Of a DNA stretch of 64,000 bases, positions 1-13,597 are shown in pieces; positions within the stretch are counted from its first letter, which is position 1; every line of letters starts with the position of its first letter. Origin of the DNA: Desmodus rotundus (lineage: Eukaryota > Chordata > Mammalia > Chiroptera > Phyllostomidae); assembly GCF_022682495.2 (NCBI RefSeq), contig NC_071392.1, positions 136,906,818 to 136,970,817 of the forward strand, given 5' to 3'. The notes under the pieces are model-generated. The model saw only the letters and a list, made by a program, of their open reading frames with translations, had not been told where the DNA came from and made no database searches. A program made the position numbers and the translations under genes.

Positions 1-1256
1 ACTGACTCTGTGCAGAATCCTGGGCAGCAGGAAGAAGACAGGGGAGGGCAGCATGGGCAGTGGCCAGGACAGGACGTGGGTTCAGAAGGAAGCAACTAGA
101 ATGGGCTAATTGGAAATACATGGGGCCCAGTGAGACCAGGCCAGGCCGGGCCAGGAAAACAAGAAGCATTTCAATGCAGATGTGTCTTGAGCCTCATCCC
201 AACATAAGTCCTATTTTTTAAGGTCAAGAACATCACATTTTTTCTTTCATGCCCCAAATGCCTAGTCCACAGTCCCTGACCTTGGGACCATCAGAGGAGG
301 AGGCTGGGCCCAAAATGGTTGACCAGAAGAATGGTGATACCAGTGACAGAAAAAAACTAGTGATGTGGGAGGAGTTTTTGGGAGGAAGATGCTCAGTTCC
401 ATGTGGTACATGCAGAATATGAAGTAAGAGTATAACATTTAAGGCAGCTGACAAAATGCAGGTTAACTATATAATTTCTCACCCCACTGAGGCACTCTGA
501 GGTAATCACAGGCATTAATACTAATCACTCTAGAACAACAGACATTGACAGGGCCTGTCCCAACAAATTCTCACCATGTGAGAGAGCTCATGGGATGTGC
601 TGAAGAAGAGGGCCAAGTGTCCAAGTCAGCAGAGGGAAATCAAGTGTCTGTAAGCCAACTCACCCACGATAAGAAGAGGCAAACTACAAACATGAAGAAA
701 GGCTCTCGGTAGCTGAAAGGGTGAATGAGGAACCAATGAATAAAGGGCCAATGAAGAAAAACATCTGATTCAGTTTTCCATTTACAGGGAGGCTACCGAC
801 TGGTTACTTTGGGTGGGGAAGAATACTCCTCTTTCCACCCTACAGTGGTGTTGGGAGAGGGATTTTTGCGTCAGGTAAGAAGTGGAAAGCTGTGGCACAT
901 GTGGGAAAATGAGGTGCATAAAACTCAGAGGGGAGCTCTGGCACACCCTCCTAAGCCATTAGAACCCTTCAGAAAAAGAGTCCTAGCCACTTCCTGGGCT
1001 CATCCCACTCATTGGCACAACTGGAGATCATGCAACCAGCATATATTTCTGATTTGTAGGCTTGATTTTCCTTTCTTCCATTTCCCCTCCTTACTTGAGT
1101 CCTAGTCCATGTCTGCAATCCCATCCTGTCCTTGATGCTGGCCCCACTTCTTCACAGTTGCCAGTAAGTCAGCAGTTTCCCGAGAGTAATGAGCCACTGA
1201 TAAAAACACATACCTCTTTCATATATTCGCCAATGTTCTCAAACACACACATACAC
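1..1256. other. NINL intron, no recognised element
   Basis: I recognise no gene or repeat family here. The short open frames have no family resemblance and no codon-level support. The sequence is left (downstream on the minus strand) of the second coding exon, so it belongs to the following NINL intron. Confidence 0.5.
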
Positions 1257-3162
1257 GACTTCCAGCCAAGATGGAGGCATAGGTAGACACACTGTGCCTC
1301 CTCCCACAACCAAAAGAAGGACAACAACAAATTTAAAAACAAAAACAAACCAGAACTGACAGAAAATCAAACTGTATGGAAGTCTGACAACCATGGAGTT
1401 AAAGAAGAAAATTCATCCTGACTGGTAGGAGGGGCAGAGACAGGCAGCTGGGGCAGAGAGGACTCGAGGCAAGGCGGCGGCTGGAGGAGCCAGCAAGACA
1501 GCAGATTGTGGACTGGGTGGTCCCACATTCGAGTGCAGATAAATCGGGAGGAACAACTGGGGAGTGAGACAGACCTGGAAACCCAGAACTTCAGTGCAGG
1601 GAAATAAAGCATCAAAACTCTGATAGAAAACACCTGTGGGGGTTGAGGCAGCAGTGGGAGAAACTCCTAGACTCACAGGAGACTTCGTTGGAGAGACCCA
1701 GACTCCTAGAATGTACACAAACCCACCCACCCAGGAATCAGCACCAGAAGAGTCCAATTTGATTGTGGGTAGCAGGGAAAGTGACTGAAATCTGGCAGAG
1801 AGTGGAGCAAGCAGCATTGTTCCCTGTTGGACCCCTCCCCCACATACAGCGTCACAGCGCATCTGCGTGGGTTACCCTGTCCTGGTGAACACCTAAGGCT
1901 CCGCCCCTTACTATATAATAGGGATGCCGAGACCAAAGGAAAAAAAAAGGCCCAAATGAAAGAACAGATTAAAGCTCCAGATAGCCAACCTATCAGATAC
2001 ACAGTTCAAAACACTGGTAATCAGGAAGCTCACAGAATTGGTTGAGTATGTTCACAAAATAAAGGAAAAAAATGAAGGCTATGAAAAGTGAAATAAAGGA
2101 AAATGTGCAGGGAACTAACTGTGACGGGAAGGAAACTGGGACTCAAATCAACCGTGTGGACCATAAGGAAGAAAACATTCAACAAGAACAGAATGAAGAA
2201 ACAAGAATTCAAAAAAATGAGGAGAGGCTTAGGAACCTCCAAGACATCTTTAAACGTTCTAACATCTGAATCATAGTGGTACCAGAGGGAGAAGAGGAAG
2301 AGCAAGAAATGGAAAACTTATTTGAACAAATAATAAAGGAGAACTTCCCCGATCTGGCAAGGGAAATAGACTTCCGGGAAGTCCAGGTCAGACAGTCCTA
2401 AAGAAGTTGGACTCAAGGAGGAACACACCAAGGCACATAGCAATTACATTAGCCAAGATTAAAGATAAGGAGAGAATCTTAAAAGCAGCACGAGGAAAGG
2501 AGACAGTTACCTACAAAGGACTTCCCATAAGACTGTCAGCTGATTTCTCAAAAGAAACCTTGCAGGCAAGAAGGGGCTGGAAAGAAGTATTCCAAGTAAT
2601 GAAAGGCAAGGACCTACATCCAAGATAACTCTATCCAGCAAAGCTATCATTTAGAATGGAAGGGCAGATAAACTGCTTCCTGAATAAGGTTAAGTTCAAG
2701 GAGTTCATCATCACCAAGCCCTTATTATATGAAATGTTAAAGGGACTTACCTAAGAAAAAGAAGATTAAAAATATGAACAGTAAAATGACAACAAACTCA
2801 CAGTTATTAACAACCACACCTAAAAAAGAGAAACAAAAACAAACTCAGCAAACAACTAGAACAGGAACAGAACCACAGAAATGGAGATCACATGGAGGGT
2901 TATCAGTGGAGGAGTAGTCGGGGGCAGGTACAGAGAATAAGTAGCATAAATGGTAAGTAGAAAATAGACAGGGGGAGGTTAAGAATAGTATAGGAAATGT
3001 AGAAGTCAAAGAACTTATATGTAGGACCCATGGACATGAACTAAAGGGGGGGAATGTGGGTGGGAGGGGGTGAACAGGGGGGAGGGGACTAAAAGGGGGG
3101 GAAATGGGACAACTGTAACAGCATAATCAATAAAATATATTTAAAAATTAATTAATTAATTA
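1257..3162 (+). mobile_element. ORF1-only L1-derived element (HAL1-like), copy 1
   Basis: The 5' end (GACTTCCAGCCAAGATGG, 1257 on) is an L1-type 5'UTR start. An ORF1-like frame covers about 1955-2754 and the G-rich 3' end closes with an AATAAA-containing tail. A/C-rich direct repeats at about 1241-1256 and 3163-3178 look like target-site duplications. ORF1 is broken: TGA at 2267-2269, a frameshift near 2390-2400 and a stop near 2625. From the ORF1 stop (about 2752) to the end is only about 400 bases, with no ORF2 sequence. Length (1.9 kb) agrees with the other complete copies in the window. Confidence 0.8.
2072..2754 (+). pseudogene. Broken ORF1 of HAL1-like copy 1
   Basis: The pieces read through KSEIKENVQGTN, NEERLRNLQDIFKRSNI, a stop, then ENLFEQIIKENFPDL, and after a frameshift RRNTPRHIAITL, QARRGWKEVFQVMKGK and KPLLYEMLKGL. 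These are hallmarks of the L1 ORF1p RNA-binding domain and C-terminal domain. Two stops and one frameshift make it non-functional. Confidence 0.8.
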
Positions 3163-4539
3163 AAACACACACACACAGTGTCCAAAAACTATCACTTCCC
3201 TTCCTCCAAAAGGGAGAAATGCTACTCTAGGAAAGTATCCATGTGGCAAGGCAGAGCAGAATAATAAAGGCAGAGGAGTGATGGTAAAATGAATGAGGCA
3301 GCCCAGAGAATCAAAAAAGTCATACCCTCTTGGGGTGGGAAGGATAGTAAGTTGCCCAAGCCAGCATATTTCAGTGTGGGCAAAATCCAGCTCCTTGTCA
3401 CATACCCCAGAATGTCCTGAGAGCACAAGACATGGCCCCTCATGACCCTGGTAGACAGGACAGCACAGCTGCTGACCCAAACCCTAGATACCAAGTTGTA
3501 TCTTCTTGGTGTATATTTTTATTTATAGGAAAAAGAGTAACACGGTCTAAAAATTAAAGTACATTTCTTTATATGTTCAATAACGACCTTTAATGAAAAA
3601 AGTAGAATGATGGAGAAGCAGGGATATCCTTCAAAATCCCAGGGATTTGGTCTCATAATGACACTCTCCTTCCTGGAGTATCAAAAGCACATTTTTTCAA
3701 TTATGGTGGGAGACGGTGGAAAGGACTGGAAAACAGATTAGAAAGCAGGGAGAGACTGATGCTGTGAATGGAGCAATGGGTGGCAAATAAGGCATCGAGA
3801 AGACAAATACCTAAACCACATTTGACAGAAAGGGCCTGAGACAGAGAGGGTATGCCAGGGGTAGAAAGCTGAAATGAACATAATCCTGGAAGTCACTAGG
3901 CTCATTCTGACTCTCATGGAAACCCTGTGGCTGCAGGACCACCAATGCCTGGTCAGGCCTTCAAGCAGTGGGCACCCTGCCTCTGTGAATGGGTGCTTGG
4001 AGATCGACATAGGTATGAGCCCCATTGGCTGGCAGAAGAGGGAGGAAATATCTCAGTCAGGGCACACAACCATTTAAATGAGGAAAGCTTTAAAATACAA
4101 AAGGAAGTAGAAAACAAAACTGTCATTGGTGAGAAAAAGCACAAGTTCTAAAATAGCTTCTTTTTCTCTCTGAAGGACCTGAGAACATGTCCCACAGATC
4201 CATACAATTTTAGGCTTAGAAGCATCACACATTCTCTAGTGTAAAGAGGGGACACATGCTGTCAGTGACACTGGGCAGTTGCGTTTTAGGCATATTCATA
4301 TCCATGGTCACACAATCACATTCCCAAATCCTGTGAGTTAGGAAAGGCAAGTGGTCTTCTTCACATCTTAAAGAAGAAAAATTTAAGACAAACCACGCAG
4401 CAAACACCCTAGGGTCCTCCCCTCCTCTTCCAGGGCTCTTTACACTGTACTCAGGTGTCTTTGAAACCAGCAAGAAGAGGTGGGAAGGGGGCTGACCATG
4501 AGCACCCAGTAGAAGAAGCAGGTTCTGGCAACAGTGCAT
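3163..4539. other. Intron, no recognised element
   Basis: Apart from the short (CA)n and (ATTA)n at the left edge, I see no repeat or gene I can name. Open frames here are short and lack family signatures. Confidence 0.45.
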
Positions 4540-4785
4540 ATACACAAGGGCCCAGGACTTAAAGCTGGAAAACCCACTTAAATAGTGGCCATCACTTATT
4601 GGCTGTGGGATCTTGGACAAATCCATTCATAACTCAGGCCTCAGCTTCCTCATCTGAATAATGGGTATGATAATGCATATGATATCTAATAATTCATAGG
4701 ATATCTATAAGGGGTAAATGAAACCTATATAAAATATGCAGGAAGCTCAAAGCCTGACAGACAGAAGACAGTCAATATTCTTAAT
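4540..4785 (+). repeat. MIR SINE remnant
   Basis: TTGGCTGTGGGATCTTGGAC followed by a CTCAGCTTCCTCATCTG-type block and a GGGTAAATGA segment is the standard MIR core and 3' half in forward orientation, strongly diverged. Confidence 0.7.
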
Positions 4786-5519
4786 CCACTTTCCTTCACT
4801 GCTGTAGGCCCTACACACACTGTCACCCTGGTATCCAAAAGTCACACACCTACCGTGACCATGGATCCACCAGAGCTCCCTCCTTGATCTGCTGATCAAT
4901 ATCATCACTTCCATCCTCAGACACACAGCTATACCAGAGGGAAAGCCCCACTTGGACCATTCCACTCACCCTGATACACAGCTAGGGGAGCCAAACTCAG
5001 TCTTCTCAGGTCATGTGACTGCCACTCACAGCCTGAGGCCCAATGGAGCATCTTCTGACTCTTATCCTGCAACCTACATGCACCTGAGTTGACCTCCCTT
5101 CAAAATGCTCTCTCCACCTCCTGACTACTACCAAAGCCAAGTGGCTTTCCCCTTCAGGATGCTACTTCCACTTATAAATGTTATCTTTATCCAACCAGCC
5201 CCATTTCAGTAATAAGAGTCTAGTAAGTTTTATTAGCACAGCACAACATTATTGTTTGAGACAAAGGATACACTGAGGTCTGTCCTGGGTTGCTGGCATC
5301 CTGCCTGTTCTGCCAACCTCAGAAATCTAGAAACGCCTTACATCTGCACTATACTATAAATTCTTAAAATCTTCAACTCTTCCACATCCATTTTATCGTG
5401 TTAACACTTCATTCTGTAAGGACAGACAGCACATAGTATTATTTGATGCTTGTGATACTATGAACTTATAATATATAATACATATTTGGTCTTCATTCTC
5501 TCCCTGGCACAGAGCTTCA

Positions 5520-6210
5520 ATATCCTTGGAATTCTCTAGTAAGAGCAACTACCCCTGAGTTTATGTTAATGAGGTGACTTCTCCAAAGCAGCAAAGGATG
5601 GGGTTGGTTGCCAAGGGAACAAACCATATGATGAGAGGGTTGGAAGTTTTGGCCCCACCCCCTAACCCTGGGAGAAGGGAGAGAGGCTGGAGCTTGAGTT
5701 CAATCACCAATAGCCAATGATTTGATGAGTCAGGTCTATGTAATGAAGCCTTCATAAAAATCCAGAAGGATGGGGTTTGGAGAACTTTTGGATATTGGGG
5801 AGTGTGGTGCACCTGGAGAGGGCCCAGAAGCTCTGTGCCCATTCTCCATGCCTTGCCTTCTGCATCTTTTTCATCTGGCTGCTCCTGAGTTATATCCTTT
5901 TATAATAAACCAGTGACCTAGTAAGTAAAATGTTACTCTGAGTTCTTTGAGTTGCTGTAGCAAATTAATCAAACCTAAGGAGAGGGTAGAGGGAACCTCT
6001 GACTCATAGCTATTGATCAGAAGCACAGGGGGGAACCTGGACTTGCAAACAGCTTCTGAAGTGAAGGACTAATAGGATTGAGCCATTAACCTGTAAAATC
6101 AGACACTATCTCCAAGTAGATCATGTCAGAATTGATTTGAATTGTAGAGCACCAAGATGGTGTCAGAGAATTGCTGGTGTGGAAATAACTACCATAACAT
6201 CTGGTGACCA
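5520..6210 (+). mobile_element. Solo LTR, ERVL type (MER21-like)
   Basis: The block contains GAGGTGACTTCTCCAAAGCA, a TATGTAATGAAGCCTTCATA segment, CTGAGTTATATCCTTTTATA followed by AATAAACC (poly-A signal near 5904), CAAATTAATCAAACCTAAGG and CTATCTCCAAGTAGATCATG. This is the layout I remember for a MER21-type ERVL LTR. No internal retroviral genes are attached. Subfamily name and exact ends are uncertain. It ends about 250 bases from the NINL exon. Confidence 0.55.
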
Positions 6211-6439
6211 GAGTACTAGTAGTATTCAGAGTATCATGTGCAGTTTAAAGGAAAACAATGGGGTTTTTACCTTACAACACTATTTTACAAATAAGGAAAT
6301 AGAAGAATAAACAGAAATGCTTTGTCTCAGTTGTCACAGCTTGGCAGTGATAGAGTGGGGTTAGAATTGTCTCAGACCAACTAGGTTCTTCAATCAGAGT
6401 ATTATATCACTGAATGTAACAAACAATGAAAATAAACTA

Positions 6440-6643
<204 letters not shown>

Positions 6644-6728
6644 TTAGATGGAAACATTTTACTGTTGCCATTTGCACTGAGAACATTCATTTCATTTTTT
6701 TTCAAAAATTAACTTAATTTTTTTTAAA

Positions 6729-9345
6729 AAGGAGGAGTTCTAAGATGGTAGTCACACAGAAGGACAAGAAATCACCCCCTCCTAAGAGGACACTGATATA
6801 CAGAGTACCTTTATAGAGAGCAATTACTCCTAAGAGACAACTGGGGACCGAGTGAACAGCTTCTAAACAATAGAACAGAGAAAGAGAAGGCTAGGAAAAC
6901 ATGGGAGATTCCCAGGATCTGCAGGAATTCTCCAGGAGTGAAGATGCCAGTGAGCACCATTGTTTATATTCCCTTCCACCTCCACAGAGCAGTTGGGGGC
7001 TCTATCCAAGAGTTCTGGTCTACCTGCAATGTTGCCACAGTGCATTCCCAGCCACACTACCCAGAGTCCATTTTGGCTCCAAACAAAGGAAGCAAGCAGG
7101 ATCAACAGGACATTCCTACATGAATCTGACCTACATTCCTAGATATATTACAGCTTGGTAGGCCAGTGCCTCTAATACCATAGGTACCTGCTTGGCTCCA
7201 AATGGCCTCTCAAAAGCAGCTAGTGCACACAGTCTATGAGGTTGCTTCTACACAAGGTCATTTTGTCAAGACTGGGAGACAGAGATATTTTGTATAATTC
7301 ATGTAAACAAAGATAGAACAGTGAACAAAATAACAAGAAGCATACTCTCACATGAAGGAAAAAAATTTACCAAGAAAAAACCTAAATGAAACAAAGATAA
7401 GTAGTTTGCCTGATAAAAATGTTAAAAGAAACAGTCATAAGGATGCTCACTAAACTTGAGAATGGAATAGAGGAACTTAGAACTCCAACAAAGAATTAGA
7501 ATATATAATAAATAACCAAGCAATTCTAAAGAATATATTGATGCACTAAAAAGAAATTAGGAGCAGTTTAGCTAACACAGAAGAAAAGATCAGCAACCTT
7601 GAAGACAGACTAGTGGAAAACACCCAATTACAACAGGAGAAAAAAAAATTAATTGAGGATGGCTTAAGGGGCTTCTAAGACAACACCAAGCATACTAACA
7701 TTCCCATTATATATGTCCCAGAAGAAAAAAGTCAGGAAGAAAGAAAAACTTTACTGGAAGAAATAATGCCTGAAAACTTTGTTAACCTGTGACAGGAAAC
7801 AGACATATAGGATTGGGAAGCACAGAGAGTTCCAATCGAGATGAACCCAAAGAGAACAAGAAATATTGTAATTAAAATGGAAAAAGTTAAAGTTAAAGAG
7901 ACAATCTTAAAGGCAGTAAAAGGAAAACAACTAGTTACATAGAAATGAAACCTGATAAAGATATCAGCTGATTTCTCAGCAGCAACTTTCCAGGACAGAA
8001 GAGAGTGGCAGAACAATTTTAAAGTACTGAAAGAAAGGAACATATAATGTAAAATAATATACTCAGAAAGGTTATCAATCAGAATTGAAGGAGAGAAAGG
8101 AGTTTACTGGAGAAGCAGAAAATAAGAGTCCATCACCTTTAAACCAGCTTTACAAGAAATGCTAAAGGCCTTCCATAAACAGAAAAGGAAAGCCCATAAC
8201 TAGAAGTCAGAAAATATGATAGAAAAAACTCAACAGGAAAAGGCAAATACTTATATTCAATAAATACAGTGAAATTCAAAGACAGTGTAGAGGGGGGAGT
8301 AAAAATGTAGTCCTCTTAAAATAGAGTCAAACTTAAATAACTATCAGCTTGAAATAGATTGCTATAGATATAAAAACTCATGCTAACAAAAAACCAGAAA
8401 CCTACAAAGGACATACACAAAGAATAAAGACAAAGGCACCCAAAAAAACACTAAAGAAAACAAGCAGGCCACAAGGAATGGGATCAAGAGAAAGGAACAA
8501 AAGAGAACTACAACAACAACTAAAAAAAGAAAAAGAACAAAATGAAAATAGGTGTATACTTTCCAATAATTATTTTAAATGAAAACAGGTTAAATTCTCC
8601 AATAAAAAGACATAGATAGGATGGCTGAATGGATTAAAATACATGTCCATCTACATGCTGCTTAAGAAACTCACTTCAAATTGAAAGATACATACAGGCA
8701 AGGATAGAGAAAGTTATTCCATGAAAACAGAAATGAAAAGAAAGCTGAGATAGCAATACTCACATCAGACAAACTATACTAAAAAAAAAAGAATGTAAAA
8801 AAGACAAAGAAGGACATTACATAATGAGAAAGGGTTGACACAAGAACAAGATATAAAATTGTAAGTAAGTATGCACCAAATATAAGAGCACCTAAATATA
8901 TAAAGCAAATAATAATGAACATAAAGGGAGAAATTCACAGTAATTCAATAAAAGTAGGGAATTTCAATGTCTCAATCACATGAATGGATAAATCATCCAG
9001 AGAGAAAATTAATAAGGAAATAGTGGTCTTAAATGTCACAGTAGTCCAGATTAACTTAATAGACAGTTGTAGAACATCTCATGCCAAAACTACAAAATAC
9101 ACACTTTTTCACATGCACATGGAACATTTTCCAAGACAGATCACGTTAGGACAAAAAACAAGCCTCAATAAACTCAACAAAATGGATATCATATGAAGCA
9201 TCTTTTCCAACCACAATGTCATGAAACTAGAAATCAGCTACAGTAGAAAACTGGAAAAAACACAAATACATAGAGACTAAACAACATGCTACTGAAGAAC
9301 CAATGGATCAAGGAGGATATCAAATAGGAAATGAAAAACAACCTT
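6729..9345 (+). mobile_element. Old L1 (5'UTR, ORF1, start of ORF2), 3' part missing
   Basis: It begins with an L1-like start (GAGGAGTTCTAAGATGGTAG). ORF1 remnants run about 7420-8200 (ATCAGCTGATTTCTCAGCAG and the following block), then ORF2 endonuclease remnants about 8540-9340. Many stops and frameshifts are present. The element stops abruptly at 9345, where another L1 5'UTR begins, and its RT and 3'UTR are not found downstream in this orientation. Confidence 0.7.
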
Positions 9346-12300
9346 GAGGGATCCAAGATGGCAGCAGAATAGATGGAAGCTACATTCACTGGCTTGCAGG
9401 ACCAAACTGGAATTACAACTAAAATATAGAGCAATCAAATTAAATAACCAACTGAAGACTAGCTGAACAGAAGTCTTACAACTAAGGATTTACAGAAGAA
9501 GCCACACTGAGACTGGTAGTAAGGGCAGAGACATGAAAAAGGCTGGCCTGCCTACCACAGGTGGCAGCTGAGATTCCAGAGGGATATCCCAGCTACACAG
9601 GTTCTCCTTGAGAAATGTGGGGTTTTAATCCCACACCTGGCTTCCCAGACCAGAGCACCAGAGCCTGGAGGAGGCACCCACATAACACCTGGCTATGAAA
9701 ATCAGTAGGAATACTTTCTGCCAGGGAGAGATAGGGAGCTGGAGGAGACACAGGCACCCTCTTAAAGGGCCAAAGGACAAAATCTCACAGCCACTCACCC
9801 TGGGCTATGGCAGGAGTAAGGCAGAGTGGACTAGAGTTGTGTGAGGACAGTCTGGGGTTTTTGGCTCTGGGGAGAGAGCTGAGGAGACAGCCACAGGAAC
9901 CACCTGTGCTGAGTCACTCTCCCACACTACAGACACCAACTTTCTAGGGAAGAGCAAGTACTTCCTGACGACATGCTCCCGGGGAAAGCAATTATCTCTG
10001 GCCTCTGTACTACCTGTCACCCAACCCTTCAGAGTTTGCAACCTGCTGAGTTGTCACCTACTGGATCACAGTGTAGAAGTCAAGGCAGACTCAAGTGGTG
10101 TCAGTGAGGGAGATAAGTGGCTTTGGGATTAGTGTCATTACCCTCCCCCACTTTCTCATGAACCTGACTGACGTCTGTCCTTCAGAAGAAATCTACTAGC
10201 CTCACTCTCGGGGCTCCTGGTGGCCCCACCCTCTCAACACTTGTTGACTCTGCCCTGCTGAGATCTGGGCAGAATCCAAGGCAGACCAAGTTTTGTGGCT
10301 TTGGACTGGGGTATGTACCCCAAAACTTCCACCAAGCCAGATAGGCACTTTCCCCTCTCCTGACAATCCAGAGTGGCCATGTCATGCTGGATCAGGCTCC
10401 TAGAAGACTTTTGGACAGATTGAGTTGTGTGTCTCTAGGATGGGAGAAGTTTTTCCCTTGCATTCCCAAAGAATGCGAAGCCTTCTGTTCACATGGCCAA
10501 ATCTTGGTCTGTTAGAGCCTGATAAACCCTGCTGACCTCAACCCAATGACTTCCTGAGACCTCAGCCCACCACAAAGGCATGCAAGCACCCAGTGAGTGG
10601 CAGCTAGACTTAGTATACCCTGGGACATTTGCTGAGTGATCTCAGACCCAGCACTGGACCAAGTCTGATCCTGTATCAATTTGGTGAACACAACCCTTCT
10701 GTACCTGGTGATTCATTGAGAATGAATCTCATTGGAGTATGACCAGAGGCTGTTTCAGGGATTGAGTCTAACAGGCAGCCAGCAGGCAGAGGCAGGTGAA
10801 GGTGGATCATGAGGTTATTCGGGACTTCTGCTGATATGTCCCCAGCCCAAGCCAACTATGATGTGAAGCTTGATATTTCCAGTGTACAACCAGGCTCAGC
10901 AGAGGCAGCCACAAACTGTGGATCATTCTATACCTCCAAACAGATTGCCAAGGGCCAGTCAAAGGCAGCATCTGACTTTGACCAGCACCAGAGTCCCTCC
11001 CAAGAGGCCCCAGAACCAACACACTTGATAGCCAGCTTCAGGCAACATCAGAGCAGGATCCAATTAGCTTCACAAGCAGCATATCCAAACAGAGATCTTG
11101 TGAGTCACCATAATCTGCTGAGGCAAATAATGCTATATGTGGTCAGCATTGACATAAAAACTTGAAAACTGAGGTAGTAGATGATCCTTACAGTCAGCCA
11201 GTCTGAGGGTTGCCCAAAGATACAAATGGGCCAATAGCAATCAAGACTCAATTACAACTGAGGCCTACATAACCCACACAGTGGTCATTCCTGGAATACA
11301 CAGAGCAGATGATCAAGGTGACTGTGCCAAGGGGTTTAAAAGAACACCTACTTCATAAAGCCACACTACTAAGACCGGGAGCCATAGCAGATCTAAATAA
11401 TACATAAAAAACACAAAGAGACAGCCAATAGGGACACAAAGAAACATGCCCCAAATGAAAGAGCAGGAGAAATATCCAGAAAAAATAAATAACTAAAATT
11501 ATGGCAAACAATTTACTAGATACAAAGTTCCAAAGAATGATTGCAAGGATGATCAAGGAACTTACAACTATAAGAAACTTAGTGAAAACTACAAGGAATG
11601 TACTAAGATCTATAACAACATGAAAAAGGACACAGAAACTATAAAAAAGACCCAGTCAGAAATGAAGATTACAATATCTGAAATGAAGAATACACCAGAA
11701 TAAAAAACAGTCAGTTGGTTGAAGCAGGGGATCAATTCAGCAATTTGGAAGACAAAGTAGCAGAACACACACAATCAGAGCTGCAAAAACAAAAAAAAAT
11801 TTTAAATGAGGCTAGTTTAAGGTCCTTCGTACAACATGAAGTGAACCAACATCCATATCATAGGGGTACCAGAAGGACATGAGAGAGCAAGGAATTGAAA
11901 ACATGTTTCCAGAAAAAAAATGACAGAAAACAACCTTAACCTGGTGAAGGAAAACAACACGCAAGTTAAGGAAGAACAGAGTCCCCAATGAGAAGAATCC
12001 AAAAAGGCTCACACCAAGACACATCATAACTGAACTGGCAAAAGTTAAAGACAAAGAGAGAATCTTAAAAGCAGCAAGACAAACAGTTACCTACAAAGGA
12101 GCTCCGGTAAGACTACCAGATGATTTCTCAACAAAAACATTCAAAGTGATGAAAAGCAAGGACCTACAACCAAGATTACCTTACCCAGCAAGGCTATCAT
12201 TTAAAATTAAAAGAGAAATAAAGAGCTTCTCAGACAAGAAAAAGCTAAAGGAGTTTGTTACCACCAAACCAGTAGTACAAGAAATGTTAAAGGACCTGCT

Positions 12301-13597
12301 TGAAGGAGGAGGAGGAGGGAAAGGAGGGGGAGGCGGCAGAAAAGGAAACAGAGCAACATAGTTAAAAGAATAAAATGGCAATAATATGAACTAATCAATA
12401 ATCGCTTTAAATGTAAATGGCTTAAGTGCTCCAATCAAAGAGATAGGGTAGCTGAATGAATAAAAACCAAAACAGCACTCTATAAGAAACCCACCTTAGA
12501 AAAAATGCAATTTAAAAGTACAGTGATGGAAAAAGATATTTCATTTGAATGGAAAGGAAAAAAAAAATCCCTGGAGTAGTGATACTTCTATCTGATAAAC
12601 AGCCTTTAAAACAAAGGCTATAGTAAGAGAACAAAAGGGCACTAAATAATGATAAAGGGAGCAATACAACAAGAAAATATAACACTTGTAAAGATTTTGC
12701 ACCCAACATAAAAGCACCTAAATATGTACACAAAACAAATCTTGGTGGATATAAGGGGAGAGATTGACAGTAATACACTGAGAGTAGAGGACTTTAACAA
12801 CACATTGACATCAAGGGATCGTACTTCTAGACAGGAAATCAACAAGGAAACAGCAGCCTTTGATGGCACACTAAATCAGATGGGTTTAATTGACATCTTC
12901 ACAGCATTTCACCCCAAACAAGCAGATACATTCTTTTCAAGTGCACATGGAATATTCTCTAGGAGAAACCACATAATAGTACAGAAAACAAGTCTTAATA
13001 CATTTAGGAAGACTGAAATCATATCAAGCATCTTCTCTGACTATAATGTTATAAAACTAGTGATTAATCACATGAAAAAAGTGGAAAATACACGGGACAT
13101 GGACGCTAAGTAACATGTTGCTAAACAATGAATGGGTTAAGAATAAGATCAAGAAAGAATTTGAAAGATACCTAGAAACAAATGAAAATGAGAACACAAC
13201 AACCAAAAATCTATGAGTAAGAGCAAAAGTACTCCAAAGAAGGAAATTCACAGCATTATGGCCTATGTCAAGAAGCAAGGAAAATCTCAAATAAACAACC
13301 TAACATTACTCCTAAATAAACTTGGGGTGAAAAAGCCCAAAGTGAGTAGAAGAAAGGAAATAAAGATCAAGCAGAAATAAACAAAATAGAATTGAAAAGA
13401 AAACCCAACAATACAAAAGATCAAGAAAACCAGTATGTCTCTCTCTCCTGTTTCCTTCCTTCCTCCTTAAAAAAATGAAGATTCATTTCCTCAGATGAGG
13501 AATAAAAAAACAGAAAAAAACTCCCAACTAAAATAAGTGCAGGACTGGGTGACTTCACAGAAACACTTTACCACACAGGAAAAAAAGAAAAAACATG
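9346..13597 (+). mobile_element. Old L1 inserted in the preceding L1, truncated in RT
   Basis: It starts GAGGGATCCAAGATGGCAGC at 9346, inside the endonuclease region of the older L1. A long 5'UTR (to about 11450), ORF1 (about 11460-12300) and the ORF2 endonuclease (about 12375 on) follow. The endonuclease shows decayed catalytic motifs: the GDFN motif is EDFN and the SDH motif is SDY in the frame at 12724-13113. RT-start similarity (GCAGGACTGGGTGACTTCAC) appears at 13541, and then copy A begins. The remaining RT, C-terminus and 3'UTR are not found beyond. Confidence 0.7.
12724..13113 (+). pseudogene. L1 ORF2 endonuclease C-terminal fragment
   Basis: The frame contains GEIDSNTLRVEDFNNTL, NQMGLIDIFTAFHPKQ, FSSAHGIFSRRNHII and [15 protein letters not shown], the back half of the L1 apurinic-type endonuclease. 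The metal-binding Asp motif is changed (EDFN) and the catalytic His is Tyr (SDY). It is not a functional protein. Confidence 0.8.

Noticed and set aside
809..1105. 98-codon open frame in non-repeat intron
   Set aside because: No family signature and no splice context; the length is expected by chance in a 64 kb window.
12301..12350. GGAGGAGG-rich stretch encoding poly-Gly at the end of a frame
   Set aside because: Simple-sequence expansion next to the ORF1 stop of an old L1; not a real protein tail.
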